Shown one piece after another: positions 26,001 through 41,000 of a stretch of 64,000 bases of DNA (positions within the stretch are counted from its first letter, which is position 1; every line of letters begins with the position of its first letter). This DNA comes from Andrena cerasifolii. Lineage: Eukaryota; Arthropoda; Insecta; Hymenoptera; Andrenidae. The notes under the pieces were generated by a model. That model worked only from the letters and a program-made list of their open reading frames with translations, had not been told where the DNA came from and did no database searches. A program made the position numbers and the translations under genes. The stretch spans positions 2,969,001-3,033,000 of the forward strand of contig NC_135130.1 of the NCBI RefSeq assembly GCF_050908995.1, given 5' to 3'.

Positions 26001-29000
26001 GATCAAATTTGATATTTTTTGGTACACGCGTCCGCCATATTGGATCCGCCATTTTGTTTTTTGCCATTTTGACTTCAGATTTGTAATCAGCGACTTCGAA
26101 AACTCTAGAATACCAAGTTTAGACCAAATCTGATATTTTTTTGGTATACGCGTCCGCCATATTGGATCCGCCATTTTTTTTCGTTTTGACTTCAAATTCG
26201 TAATCGGCGACCTCGAAAACCTTAGTATACTCATTTTTGTAAATATCAAAGACACCTCATGTCTTTGTCATGTTTCTGGGATTTCAAATCACAGTGCGCC
26301 GTGTGATGCCGCCTTTAACAGTAGATATGTTCCAATTAATAATTTCGTACATTGATAAGAGGTGTCCATGGGGTAATGCTTCGGGGAGTTCTAATACTTA
26401 TAGTTTGACACTGATATTGACGCTGTTATTCAGGTGTTTCGTTTTATTTATTAGAAAACCGAGACCTTAAGCCGGGGATCCACTTGAAAGCTAAGCTATG
26501 CTATTCGTGCTATTATATGTGTGGCTGTGCGATAAATCATAAAAAAAAAAGCATAGCACAACTTAGCTTAGCTTCTGGTGGAAACGGTTCCATAAGGATG
26601 TATTCAAGCTAATTTTTTAAAACTTAGCTTAGCATAGCTTAGCTTAGCTTTCAAGTGGAGTCCCGGCTTTAGGAAGACAAATCTTGTCATATTTGACCCT
26701 GTCAATTGAAATGATACTTAAGAATTAATTAAAGTAATAATTCTCCGTGTTTGGATTAGTGGATTGTTTACTTTGCAGTCTGTTTACCAAAAACTGGCTC
26801 GCAACTATCTACTAGTAGTATTTCATCGCGTAGTGAATCTGCAGATTTCCAGTTTACTGACTACAACGTTCAACTTTGAATAATGAACGACGAAGGCGCG
26901 ACCAGAATGATTGCTGGTCGGCCGCCGGTAGTCGAATTATTATGATTAATTTCCTGCCGATGCGAGAATGGCCTAGTCACGATTTTTACTCAGCGCCAAG
27001 ATTGCTTTTCGCTCGTACCTTTAAAGTGCGCAGATGTCTAAGGGTGATCGATCATTTCGCACCCGTGTAATACGTATTTGAGAATCGTTAAGTGCATTCA
27101 CCGTCGCAACTAACCCCCTTTCCGTTTCGAAACGAAATACGCGTGACCCACTTGTGCATGGCGATCAAAATTTTGTGTATGTAATAACCTACTGCGTTTG
27201 GTAAACTCTTTTGATCTGAGAACGGTAATTTTCCTTTACAAAATGTGTGGGTAAAAAGTGTAAATTTGTAGGGGAGAAGGTGTAAATATGGAGCACTGTT
27301 TTTGTTTCGAGGAAAACTAATATTAAAAATGTAATAATTGCACGAACAAAAGATGGAAGAAATAGCTCATAGATCTGAGATAATGTATCAGTAGCTTTTG
27401 AACGTGAAAATTCAACTATTGTCAAGCTAAACCATTCTTACGAAAATTTTGACAGAAACGAGGTGTCAGAATATTGAGGTGATAATATGGACCGGATTTC
27501 AAAATGTAAAAACACGTAACAAATAGTTATTTTATTTTACAGATTTTGTATTTTAACATTAAAACAAGTATTTTTTCATGTTTGTAGTAATTGCGTGTGA
27601 AATTTCAAAATTATTTAGGTCACAAAATTTAAAAATGGTAAAAAATTAAAAAATTTGAAAACGAGAAACAATAGAAAATAAATCTTTGTTTCAACTTTTT
27701 GTAAAAATAAATGTGTTATATGTGTACTTGACCGAGAAGTCCATACATGTGAACAGTACTTACACGTGAAGTATTCAAAGTGCAAGGTTAATAGTCTCGA
27801 AGATCATCTACAAATGTTAAGATGTGAGAAACAATGTAAATATTAGATTCAGATTTAAAGAAGTAAACAATCTTTATAAATGAATGTTTCAAATTAAAAT
27901 TGAAAATTCGTAAAAATATATACGCTTGGAATTATTATAGATACGGATTACCATTAACTCGCCACTGCAATTTAATTAACGGTTTTGTGTTCACATATGA
28001 GTGCATACTTAATTATATCGAAGGACTGGGATAAGCAAAATTTTGAACTCGATTTTTTTAGAACTTTTGAGTAATGTGTTCTACGCTTTCAATACATGGG
28101 TGTACAAAAACACTGCCCAACAAAATTGAACTTTTTTCTGTTCTGCAACATTCAATAGCCGTTTCTTATAGATTTTTGTGCGCTGAAAACGAATCCGTAA
28201 ACCGTTTATCGCCATCACCCTCAGTTTTCAAGAAATACGATTTTTTTTTAAAAAATGCAAATTTTCAATTTTGAATATCTTTTGTGTTCAAACAATAATA
28301 GTTATTCGGTTGCAAGGTCTGCCAAATTATTCTATGCACCTTCGCGAACACAACGATATAAGTTATTATTGAATTTTTGCAGATATCTTGCTATATATTT
28401 TAAAAACTAAAGGTCTAGGAGAAAATTTAACTACTCCACGCGATGCAGCAGAAAATTTTCTTTCGGAAACCACCAACAGAAGTGGTAAGTCACGTTTTGT
28501 TTTCAATACAGAAGCGAAATAGTTTGGCGAAACGTGCGGCGCCGACAGTGGTAGTCACGCGCGTTTAGCGATTGTGTGTCGCGGAGCGGCAGTGTATCGC
28601 GCGCCGCTGTTGACTACCACTGTCGGCGCCGCACGTTTCGCCAAACTATTTCGCTTCTGTATTGAAAACTAAATGTGTCTTACCACTTCTGTTGAAGCTT
28701 TCCGAAGGAAAATTGTCTGCCGCGTCGCGTGGAGCAGTCAGATTTTCTCCTAGACCCATAGTTTTGGAAATAAATTCAAATATATCTGCAAAAGTGGGTG
28801 CATTTCGGGTGTACTTTTCCTTTAATCGTTGTTTAAACATATTTAAATGTTCATAATGCACCAATAACTTATATCTTCGTATTCGGGAGGGTTTATAGAA
28901 TAATTTGACGCAACAAGCAACAGAATAACTATTACAGTTTCGACACAAAAGATGTTCAAAGTTGGAAACTTACAGTTTTTTTTTTTTCAAAATCGAATTT

Positions 29001-32000
29001 CTCAAAAACTGAATGTGACCAGTGGAATTTCAGCGCACAAAAATCTATAAGACATCTTTACATTATCTGTGTGCAAAATTTTAACGAAATCCATCTCCAT
29101 TGTCCCGTATATCTCAATAAGAATTATTTTTGGGACATAGGTATATTTATTAAAACTTTGTTACTTGCTTATATAAATACTGTTCTCTACAAATTTGTAA
29201 TCCCTTTTTTAAAACACTCTTCACACAGCGTACAATCATAATATGTTATCCAAATCTATAATTAAATATTCACAAATATTTAAATGATGATGATGAAAGG
29301 CAAGGTAACTCATCTTATTCACACTGAATACTGCATAATTACGATCTGATGCTATATTTACTGCTTCTGCACGGATGTAACTATTAAATTTTAACTTTCC
29401 TCTTTCAATTCAGAGGAATTTTCTAGTGACGAGTTAACTCGTCTTCCCTACGTAGTCGACAGGTTAAACTAAAATTACGGATATGTAATATTATCATCAA
29501 AATAGGATATAATATATTCTACCTCAATTACCATACAGGGAGGTCATTATTTATACATATTATATCTTTCATTAAAATCGTTAAACACTCCACTGCTGCC
29601 CATAATCATACTCTCGCAAGAAAAGCTAATTTACCATAAAATATTTTAATTAAATATCGCCAACGTTAATTATCGATGCAGTGTGAATAGCCCAAACAAT
29701 CCACCACCAATACGTGGTGTTGTTTTGCTTCCTGTGATGTTCAGCACTATTGGCGTTGCAACCCCAAGCATTAATAAGCTCCTTCTTTTTGCTCGGATCT
29801 TTTCAACCGATTCAAAAGCTTCGTATCATTGTAATCCCTCGATCGTTTTGTCATCGCTGTGAAAAAATATTCAGGTTTCAGTCGGAGGGCGAGTGGCTCA
29901 TAGCTAAATCGACGCGAGCATAAAACAACAGAGGCGTCTCGCTGAGGCAAGTAGGTAATGTCAAAGAGTTTGCGGGTTCAGTTATCAACGCTCATCCTCT
30001 AGTCCTCGCAATCTATGATTAAAGAGCCGTATACGCTGGTATCTCTCCGGGGAATTATTTTCTTGCTCTCCAGCGAGAACGGTAAATGGCCCTTTTGTCG
30101 TAAAACGGCGCCACAAAGCGAGAAGCTTTTGCGAAACCGGCGCTATCGTTTCCCTTTTTGTTGGTTCTTTCGCCGTGCACGCGTCCTCCAACGTTCCCGC
30201 GGCTGCCGCGAATTCTAAACGACTTGTTATTTCACAAAAGAAGCGCGCTTCCTTATGCGATGGTTCGTACGACTTCAATGAAATATGAATGATTTAGAGG
30301 CGTGCAAACGCGGGCTAAGGCGTGCAAAAATTGTTGTTATCATATTTATGTGGACTCTTCGATTGGCGGGGAGGAACTGGCTTCATAGTGACGTTGGATG
30401 TGCAGAGCGAATAATAGAGTTTGATAAATACAAGAAACAGTGATATATACACTGAGCAATGAAGCAGAGATTACAGAAATAATTATGCAAGTAATATTTA
30501 AATAAAGTAGAAGCATAAAGCACATGAAGGTACAAATACAAAACCAAAATAAAGAAAATAGCAGCTAGATACAAATATGATTAAGGGGAGGTTCTGGTCT
30601 AAATGTCGATTTTTCTTTTATTTCATTTTTCGAATGTTCAACCTTTTAGGAAAACGGGTTTGAAAGGATTTGTTGAAATTCGTAAAATTCCCGAAGTTAT
30701 AGGCATTTGAGTCGCGGCAAATACATGGGTCACAACCGGCTACTCGGCGCTCACGTAAAACTACAAATGCGTTTTTCTCGAAACAGTGTTCTCAAAACGG
30801 TGGGACCTGTATCTTCAAAAGTTATTATCCGATTCGACTGAAACCTTTTTTATTTTGAAGAGTATTCTTTTTTCTAGGGGGGGGGGACTAAAAAAAATTA
30901 CAAAAAGTTGAAAATTTATAATTTTTAAAGGCGTTGAAAGGACGAAAAATACAGGGAAAAGTGATTTCAAACGTGAAGTGTCGTTATTTTCTAAAAAAAA
31001 TGTAATTTTTGTAATTTTTTTTAGTCCCCCCCCCTAGAAAAAAGAATAATCTTCAAAATAAAAAAGGTTTCAGTCGAATCGGATAATAACTTTTAGAGAT
31101 ACAGGTCCCACCGATTTGGATCAATTTTTTGACGCCTTAACTTTAACGACTCCCCAGGGCTGTTTGCACTGATTAATTATAAAACAAAAAATATGTTTCT
31201 ATAACATAAGACATCCTTAATACAATGCAACAAGTCCCATTAAATTATATATAGTAGTTTTCCTTTAATTAATTCCTAAATATCACCTATTTTTTGGGGC
31301 TCTAGACCAGAACCTCCCCTTAATAACTCTAAATCTGAATGTATGAAATCAGCAGTAGAATAAATAGTATAGTTTACTTTAGTTCCTTACTTTAACCCTA
31401 ATGAAGACGAGGCATTTTATTAAAATGCTCTTCATTTCCAGTAACTCAGCGAATGAGCGTAGTAGTCGCAGTTGGTATTGGAAATTGGTTATTAAATAAA
31501 TGAGCCTTCTAGTTTTATATTTTAATTTTATTTCTAGCGGCTAGGAAAGAATGTCTTTCTCAGACAGTATACCGAACAGAAGTGAGCTGTTCTCTAACAA
31601 CGGACTGTTTTATCACCGTTGCCAGATATTGAAACAAGAAAAGACGCTCTACACACGTATCACTATATTTTACTATATTCAGGTTTCCCTGAATATTGAG
31701 TCATTTTTGCCTTTTAATAATTACAGTAATCCAACAGTTGGCACTGAAATAGAAAGAAATAATTTTCTGTAATTCCATGTATTATTGATTGAAAGTGATA
31801 ATATGTGGCACAAATAAGATTATTTTAACTGGCGTTTAATTGAAGGTAGAAAGCCATGACAATCGGTAAAGCTAAATGGTATAACAAGCTTATCTTTCAA
31901 AGCCCCCATTTTTTCCACAAGTGCATTACTCACTTGGTTTACATTTACAAAGTTAAAATGCCCTATCTGAGGCATTCAATTAATCACTGTACACCTGTTC

Positions 32001-35000
32001 CAAAAAATTGATGCAGCCTGTTACGAGGCAATGACTAAATTGTTGAAATTCAGTGGAGAACAACGAGGACGACAGACAGAAAATTATAGAACCTTAGGAA
32101 TTATAGAAAGTTATAGAACCTTAGAAAATTATAGGACCCCTTCTATTATTGGGAAATTGTTGGTGAGGCTACTACTTATTCTATTACGAAAAAATGTGTA
32201 GCTTGTGTCTTAAGGTTTTCTAATGACTTGTGGATTTTTTGCAACCTCAAGGAAAACGAAAAAATGAGAATTTAAATGCTGATACTATGCCACTAAAAAC
32301 AGAGATACTAAGACAGTAAATTGTGAATGAAATTACGAACTTGATTATTTAGTTGACTGCTCGTAAATTGCATTACTTAATACATGCACAGTGTTGTTTA
32401 AAATCTAAATAGTGGAGCGAAATCTAATGTAATTTCCAATCGCTCCACACTCTCTACTTGCTCTGAAAAAACCCCTCATCCAAATCTGAGACACCCATTT
32501 GACAAGGTTTCCTCGTTAGTTTTATACCGAATTTAATCGAGGACTTTCGAGGACGACGATAACCAGGGCTCAAGTGGCAATCGCCCGAGGTAATTGCTAG
32601 AACGCTCCTAGAAAAATCAGTCGACAAACACTCTTATTATTAAATCCCGATGAGTTGATTGAACGGGCGCCCGCTTGGGCTCATTTCCTTTCGCTTTCTG
32701 AGATGTTGATACTGCGCTAATCGGAGGAGGATCAACCAGGCAATTGGTAATTTACTTACGAGACGCGTGCGAGCATTTCGCGACCACTTTCCCTTCGGAT
32801 TCCCCGTGCACCGTGAAATCGATGAGGGAACCTAAAGAATTAAGGGGGGAGCCTGGTGTAACTAAATGAAAATCGAGGCATTTTTCGGGAATTTTTTTTA
32901 AAGAAAGTATTTGATAGATCTTTCTGAAACTTTCAGGATATTGTATTAACAGGTTAAGGTATGTAACAAAAAAAAATTATTAAAAAAGTGCGGCAAATAA
33001 CAAAGTTATGCCCAGTCCGTTGGCGACGCAATTATTGCACTGCGGGCAACGTAGCGTCTTTTGGTTTCATCTGAAACCAAAAATCCAACAATTTTCTTTT
33101 AGTTTATGAGTGTACGCACAGAATGAAGAAATTTGAAACTTAAAAGATGCAAAATGAACAAATGGCGGCCTCTTGAATAAAAAGTTCACTGTTTCCAACG
33201 AAATTTTGCCTCAAATGTCTAAAAAAAAGTTATTTATTTAAACAATATCATTATACTAATAACTTAGTCCTATGAAGAAAATGTTCACAAATATCCGTGC
33301 ACAAGGCCAAGTCGATTGGTTGAATATTTTTTTAGTTACATTGCCCGCAAAGTATAAAACTGTCGTTTCGAGAAGAACACATTTCAAGTTTTGTGGTAGC
33401 CTGGCGCTCCGTAGCAAAATGGGCTATATCCGCTTTAATTTTTCGAATTTCGTTTTGCTGCTTTGGGAGCATATTGTCGTGATGTTCAACTATTGATTTA
33501 TGCAAAAAAAAATCGATTTCTTCGACCCCCTACACTAGACTCCCCCCCTTAAATGTGTAAAAAAAGTTATTTATTTAAACAATATCATTATACCAATAAC
33601 TTAGCTCTGTGAAGAAAATGTTCACAAATATCCGTGCACAAGGCCAAGTCGATTGGTTGAATATTTTTGGAGTAATATTGCCCGCAAAGTGTGAAACTGT
33701 CGTTTCGAGAAAAACGCATTTAAAGTTGTGTGGTAGCCTGGCGTTCCGTAGCAAAACCGGCTGTATCCGCTTTAATTTTTCGAATTTCGTTTTGCTGCTT
33801 TGGGAGCATATTGTCGTGATGTTCAACTATTGATTTATGCAAAAAAAAATCGATTTCTTCGATCCGCTACACCAGGCTCCCCCCTTAAGGAATGTAAACG
33901 TTTCAGTGAATCATCTTACTACTGAAGCTTCCTCTTATGTTACTATCTTTTGCGCTTTATGCTAGAAATGGAAACGTGGAGTTTTGTAAAAGTAGTTTTG
34001 TTTAATAGGTGTGGAAATTCACGGTGATTAATTCTGTGCAATTTTCTTTGGACATTTGGGGTTGGCAGGGGACATGGAATTGAAGACTGAAGAGCAAGAA
34101 GGGGACAGCTCCAGATTTATTTTGGACTTTTGGAAAGCTAACGAAAACAATGTATTAACAAAATATTTTCAGAAATACGTTTGAAGTATTTTGCCCATAT
34201 AAAAATATATTTCCTCTATGGCAGGAGGAATTTTCAAAATTTGGAGCTGTCCCCATTTTCCACCAAATTGTACAAAAATCCACCTATGTGGGGTAGATAT
34301 TAAACGCCATTATTATTGTTAGAATATCACTAAATACTGCAATCTTGTACATAGCAAAAGTGAGGGAACAGGCTAAGCACGCAGTTGACGAGACACAGCC
34401 ATGGAAAGTAGACGTATAGAACCTTACATTATATCTTACATACATTTATTACATAATATATTTGTTATATAAGTACAGTGCACCCTCTTATTCCATTTCC
34501 ACGACTCTAGATAAAGTAACCAACTCAACAATTATGTTATAAAACTGTGTATTGGTAAATGGAAACATATCAAAAAAACAATTTTAGAAAAATTATTGTG
34601 AAAAATGATGCTTGCTAAATCACGAAATAGTATCAAAGTTCATCTGTTTGATCATCGCCATGTGTACCAGAAACCATCTTCATCTTCAGTTAACTCACAA
34701 TTCATTTTTTTTTTACATTTAATGGTAGCCTATAATTCAATTTCAGCAAATTATGGAGCTGCTTCCTTTTTGCAGCAAAGCCTTCAATTACTCCCATTCA
34801 AGCACTTATTGCAGCTACTCACCAAAGTATTTCGCCACGCACTGTATACGTAACATATATTTTATGTATTTAATGAATGTTAAAGACAGAATGATCAATT
34901 CGAGTATTAACTACAATAAATAAATATATTAATCAAGATTTGTAGTTTAGACTAACGTAAGATAGAATTGGAAAATTTAATACTGATTAAATATGTTATA

Positions 35001-38000
35001 CGTAATCAAGGGTGCCCGCAGACTTGTTTCCAGGAGGGGTTGGTTTACCCCTCTTGCTTTTTTTACCCATTTTGTAGTGCCAATTTAATTAAAAATTAAA
35101 ACTTAAATTTAAAAATATTCTCTTTTTAGTATAAATTTAATAAAGATCAGTTTTGAAAAGTAATCGATTTTTTCTCAAAAGCCAGGGGGGCAACTGCCCC
35201 TTTTGCACCCCCCTCCGGACGCCCATGTACGTAATTATATGAAGGGTGAGGGGGAAAACAGGGAATGTCACAAAACAGCTTTATCGAGAAAATTAAATTT
35301 CAATACTTTAATGGTGGACTAAAGAAGCAAGGTTCAATGAATTTAATTTTCTTCTTAATCAATTTCTTGTTTTACTTGTTGTTTCTTGTTTTCTTTATTT
35401 TCTTGTATTATTAGTTTCAGTATTATTGTACACAGTAGTCGACCAGATACAGAACAGCCTGTATTCAAGTAACAATGTTTGCAACGAACACCAGTTTGAC
35501 ATGTGTACGTTAGAATTGTTCTTAGGAAGAATATTATAAACTGGAATTATTAACGTATTCTAAATAGCGACGATATTTAAATTATTCAGAATTCTCGTGA
35601 CATAATTTACCATACAAATTGAACTTTAGATTTGGTTTATTTCCGTAAGGTTAGGTTAAGATTGAAAATTTTGAAAAACTGCTTTTCCTACACTCAATAA
35701 TATTTGTTTATTTATGGACAAGTGTACGCATGTAAAAGCTTCCCCAAGTTTGAAAAAAAAATCGAAAAATTATCGCGACGATATTCATGGAGGAGGTGAA
35801 GGTGTGCCAATTTATAAAATCGTTACCCTCGTTATATTAACCAATTTCTCCCCTACCATGAATCACAGTTTACTTTGGTTAATTGGAACAGCCGTAGAAG
35901 GAACACGAAACACTTTCAGTTTTTGTTTCTCTTTAAAGTAGAATTAACCGGGCTTTCGATCAGCTTACTGGTATTTGCGTTCACCAATGCGAATCCAAAC
36001 GCCACAAATCAAATATAAATACAGTGTTCATAACAAATATTACTATTTGCCTTGGTATAATGTTGCCCATATTGTTATTAACATTGTGCCTGGTGCAGGA
36101 TTCTGAAAACTACCCCTTCAAGTCGGTTTTCCGAGCAGTCGCTTCTATGAGGAAAGTTTTCTTCAGCTCGTTTCGCAAATCTGAACGCGAGTAGACACTA
36201 ATAAAAATTTAAACTTTTATATTGTCTATTAAATACATGAGAGTATTACCAATGGATGGACGTGGTTTTTCTCATGAAAATGAGTCCAAAGACGACCTTA
36301 TTTTAGGCTTTAATTTTCCGATTTTAATTTAAAATACCAAATATTGTAAAATTTGTTAGCGCCCTTCAATCAATTTACAACGTTTCTCGCAAAATTATTC
36401 CACACACAGTAGGTGTACTAATACTTACGAATGACGATGTATCTGCATTCAGAAATATAAATAGTTCCTTAAAACTTGTTTAGAGGAGTTTCAATTAGTT
36501 GAACGTTATTTAACTTTTTGTAACTAGAACTACTGTGTTTTTTAAGTCGGGTATAACTTATTAAAATACACAGTTTTCTTTGGCAAGAAACTTCGCGCCA
36601 GTGTATTCCAAAATCGTAATTTTCTATCAAGTTTTTTACAGATTAAAATCATTTCCAAATTTTTCCTTTCACTGGCACTGAAAAAATGACTAAATCCTCA
36701 AACAATTGAACTTCAGTAAAATTTGAATCTAAGATTCAAATAAACTGCAATTATTCTAATTTTTTCATAAGTCAAACTTAAATTTTGTTTTCATGCTAGG
36801 ATTATATATTTCATCTACTGTTATTTAAACAAAACTGATAGTACTGCATAACCCAAAATTCCATATAGATAGTTGCAACACTCTGTCAACATTTTTACTC
36901 CCAAATTATAAAATTCCTAAAAGTAAAAATCACATTTTTTTTTAAATTACAACTCGAGATACTTTCAAAGGTTAAAAACTTTCTAAAAAGTTAAAACCTG
37001 TTCCAAATTACATATTTTTTTTCCTAAACTAAAAGTTGAAACATTTTCAAGGGTTAAAATTTTTCTAAAAATTTCAAAACTGTTTCAAATTACATTTTCT
37101 TATATTCCTCGCAATAACAGATATTTTTTTCACATATTACAAGTAAATTGATACTCCACGCAGAAAATGCTGTTGAACAGATTACATTATGTTGATGGAT
37201 TAAAATGTTATTTCCTTCTGTAATGAAGTATTACTAATGGAGTCCACTTTATCGCGGAAATGAAAAAGTTGCGCGCTTTAGCGCGACACGATTAACCCGG
37301 GAGTTGCGCGAAACAAAGTTACACGGGAGACGACGATGATGACGATGTTCAGCCTCTTTCTTTGAAGACAGGGCCAAATCCATTTTATTAATATGACGGT
37401 GCCACTGTTTGATCTGATAATTTCGTTTGGTCGTTCTAAAGAGCACCCCCGCTTTTTTCTCCTGCTTGCCATGGCAGAGTGCCCTCTGTGGGCCATTTTT
37501 CCCATGGGCATTTTCCGAGCTCTAGTTCCTCTCCATTTTCTTCCACGATTATTGATATTAATGAAAATATATACGTGCAAGTGCACACGTCGTCACAAAT
37601 TTGCTTGTGGTTTTGGTCTACTTGGGCATACTATTAAAATCACGGACTATTGCTGATTTTTTATGGAAAATAAAATACTCAAAATTCTAAGGAGGAATGT
37701 ATAATCAGTATATATTACACTGTCAGTGTTTGAGAAATTCGATTTTGAAAAAAAAAACTGTAAGTTTCCAACTTTGAACATCTTTTGTGTCGAAACAGTA
37801 ATAGTTATTCTGTTGCTTGTTGCGTCAAATTATTCTATAAACCCTCCCGAATACGAAGATATAAGTTATTGGTGCATTATGAACATTTAAATATGTTTAA
37901 ACAACGATTAAAGGGAAAAGTACTCTCGAAATGCACCCACTTTTGCAGATATATTTGAATTTATTTCCAAAACTAAGGGTCTAGGAGAAAATCTGACTAC

Positions 38001-41000
38001 TCCACGCGATGCAGCAGACATTTTTCCTTCGGAAAGCATCAACAGAAGTGGTAAGACACATTTAGTTTTCAATACAGAAGCGAAATAGTTTGGCGAAACG
38101 TGCGGCGCCGACAGTGGTAGTCAACGGCGGCGCGCGATACACTGCCGCTCCGCGTCACACAATCGCTAAACGCGCGTGACTACCACTGTCGGCGGCGCTG
38201 CACGTTTTGCCAAACTATTTCGCTTCTGTATTGAAAACAAAACGTGACTTACCACTTCTGTTGGTGGTTTTCGAAGGAAAATTATCTGCTGCATCGCGTG
38301 GAGTAGTCAAATTTTCTCCTAGACCCTTAGTTTTTAAAATATATAGCAACATATCTGCAAAAATTGGTGCATTTCGGGTGTCCTTTTCCCTTTGAACGTT
38401 GTTTAAACATATTTAAATGCTTATAATTCAATAATAACTTAATATCGTTACCGAATAACTATTATTGTTTGAACACAAAAGATTTTCAAAATTGAAAATT
38501 TGCATTTTTTTTTAAAATCGTATTTCTCGAAAACTGAGGGTGATGGCGATAAACTGTTTACGGATTCGTTTTCAACGCTCAAAAATCTATAAGAAGCGGC
38601 TATTGGATGTTACAGAACCGAAAAAAAGTTCAATTTTGTTGGACAGTGTTATAGGCTTTGGTTAGTTGTTTTTCGTTCTCTGTGTGTGTTTTATGAAGCA
38701 GAAATTATGAGAATCTGATAAATTTTAACTGTGAAACAAATGCTTTCATAGCGTGAAATTTCATTATATTTATAATTGTGAAATACTTCTGTGGAATGAT
38801 AGAAACAACTTTTGTTATTAATGAAATTAAGCTCTTCACTAAGCTATGGCTTCGATTTACGTACATATTTTTATTAGAATTTCATATTTTCTGTTCTTTC
38901 TGTGCATATGTTATCCAATTAAAATCACAAATATTTTTTAATTTTTCTTTTTTTTTTTATACCTGCACCCCTTATGATTGAAAACGCGATTTTATTGTCG
39001 TCTTAGTTACTAATTATATCATCGTATATTCACTTTGGCGTAGCACCGTCTGATCGTAAGATAAGAAAATAAAAATTTTCTTTCATTTGGCTCCTCATTA
39101 TTTGTTTCAATAAAAGAAGAACTCGAATAATTGTAGGAAGATGTATAAGTAAAATTAGCTTCGGACTTGCCCGTGATAGTGAAATTAGAACATAGTTCCT
39201 TTATTAAAATATCAGTATAACGTTTTTGTAATAATGGTACAAATAACACATCTTAAAATATTTGACAATACATAGAAAACATTATTACCTACTTTGCTAC
39301 ATGTTCTAGTTTTTCCAAATGTGGATAGTATTCTTGATATTTATTTTGCTGTTCTTAATTCGAGGCTAACATTGCTTGTGAATGATTAATTATAATCACT
39401 TCCATGATAATTATATTAAAATTAAATTCAAGTTCGAATCTTTTCACTTTCAAAAATTAGCGAGTGTCGTTACACAAAATACAATATCCCTATCAATGTC
39501 ACTGGCCCGAGGTCCTGCGTAGCAATAATTAAATAAATCATCTATATTTGAAATATGCAAATCATTTAAAGTAAATTATGCACATAACTACATTTTATTA
39601 AAACAGAGAATTGAGTGAAATAAATATACAGTACACATTTTCAGTTTTATATTATGACATAATATAATAGATTCAGTTCTTATCCACCACCATTTACACC
39701 CTGAAACGATGAAAACAAAAACTTCAGATTTCCTCATGCATTATCCATCTGACTAAAATCTATTTTCGTTTACTTTTATTTAAACAGTAATGAATTCATT
39801 TATCCCCCTTGCGATCCTCATGTTTGCCAAAAATCCATTCAAATTTTAATAATAACATAAAAGTAAAATATACGTCTGAAGCAGGAGGAATTCACTAGCA
39901 ATACGAACAAAGGTAAAGAAGAGTCTCGAAACACGCCAATATTAAACTCCCACAACCCCTGAAAAAGAAAGCGAAAAAGAAACATACGAAAATCATTCGA
40001 TAAGAGATTAAATACTCGCGGAATGGGGTGCACCCAATGGTGGACGTCCAGATTGTGTTCGAATGAAATCGAATGATCTTTTTGGACAAGGTCCAACGTC
40101 GCTCACCTGCCATAGAGGAAAACAGAGAAAAGCTTAGAAGTTTAGGCGGGGTGGATCTAAAAGCGAGACGGGAATGGGGGAGAGAGAAAGAGAGAGAGAA
40201 ATCGTTAGTGGTCGAAAGAGAAAGGGGGAGGAAGAAAAAATATCGCGGGGGGTGGATGAGCGAGACGGGTTGGGTACGTAATCTGCTAATGGACTCTCTC
40301 TCCCTTCCTCCCTCTCCATCTCTTTCGTCGTCCAAATTCACCCTCATTCGGCGTACGCTCAGCTCTAACCCTCCTTCGACCCTCTTAGACGCGACTCGAC
40401 TCATCCTCTGATTCTCTGTTTTTTTTTTCCCTCCCCTTTTGCTTTCTTTTCTTTTTTACTTTTTCCCCCTTACGTGTTGCTACATCTTAGAACTGCGCAA
40501 AATGGTGTTTGAAGTGGAACATGGGACCTCGGAGATATAAAATATGCAATTTCGATGTTGCGCTATATTTTCTCCGTTGAATTCTGATAAATATTCGTCC
40601 CTCTGTTTTGTCGAGGTTACAGTCTACGTGCTTGGTTACTTAAGTATACAAGGTGGTTCAGTAATTATCGCACAACTGGGGAGAGGGGAATTCTGTACGA
40701 AGAACCTAAGTTGTTGGAAAAATAACTTCGAAAATCTGCTGGGCACGAAGGAACTTGAATAATTGGACGTAATCTACGTAAGGATAAAATAGTGGATTTT
40801 TAAGGGGTTATGCCTACCTGCAGGGTCTGAAAATAAACAAGTGGGGGAAAGTGGGGCAAAACTGGGTACGCGGGTCAGACCGGGTATCATTGTTTTTCTA
40901 ACAAGGGAACACCGCGAACCCGGACTCACCGATTGGAACGCAACTTTGTGGGTTTTTAGAGTAACTCAAAAGAAGAACAACGGTGTGTTTCATTTGGGCC

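Noticed and set aside
25998..26255. 85-residue antisense frame with repeated ITNLKSK
   Set aside because: By-product of the 120-bp tandem array.
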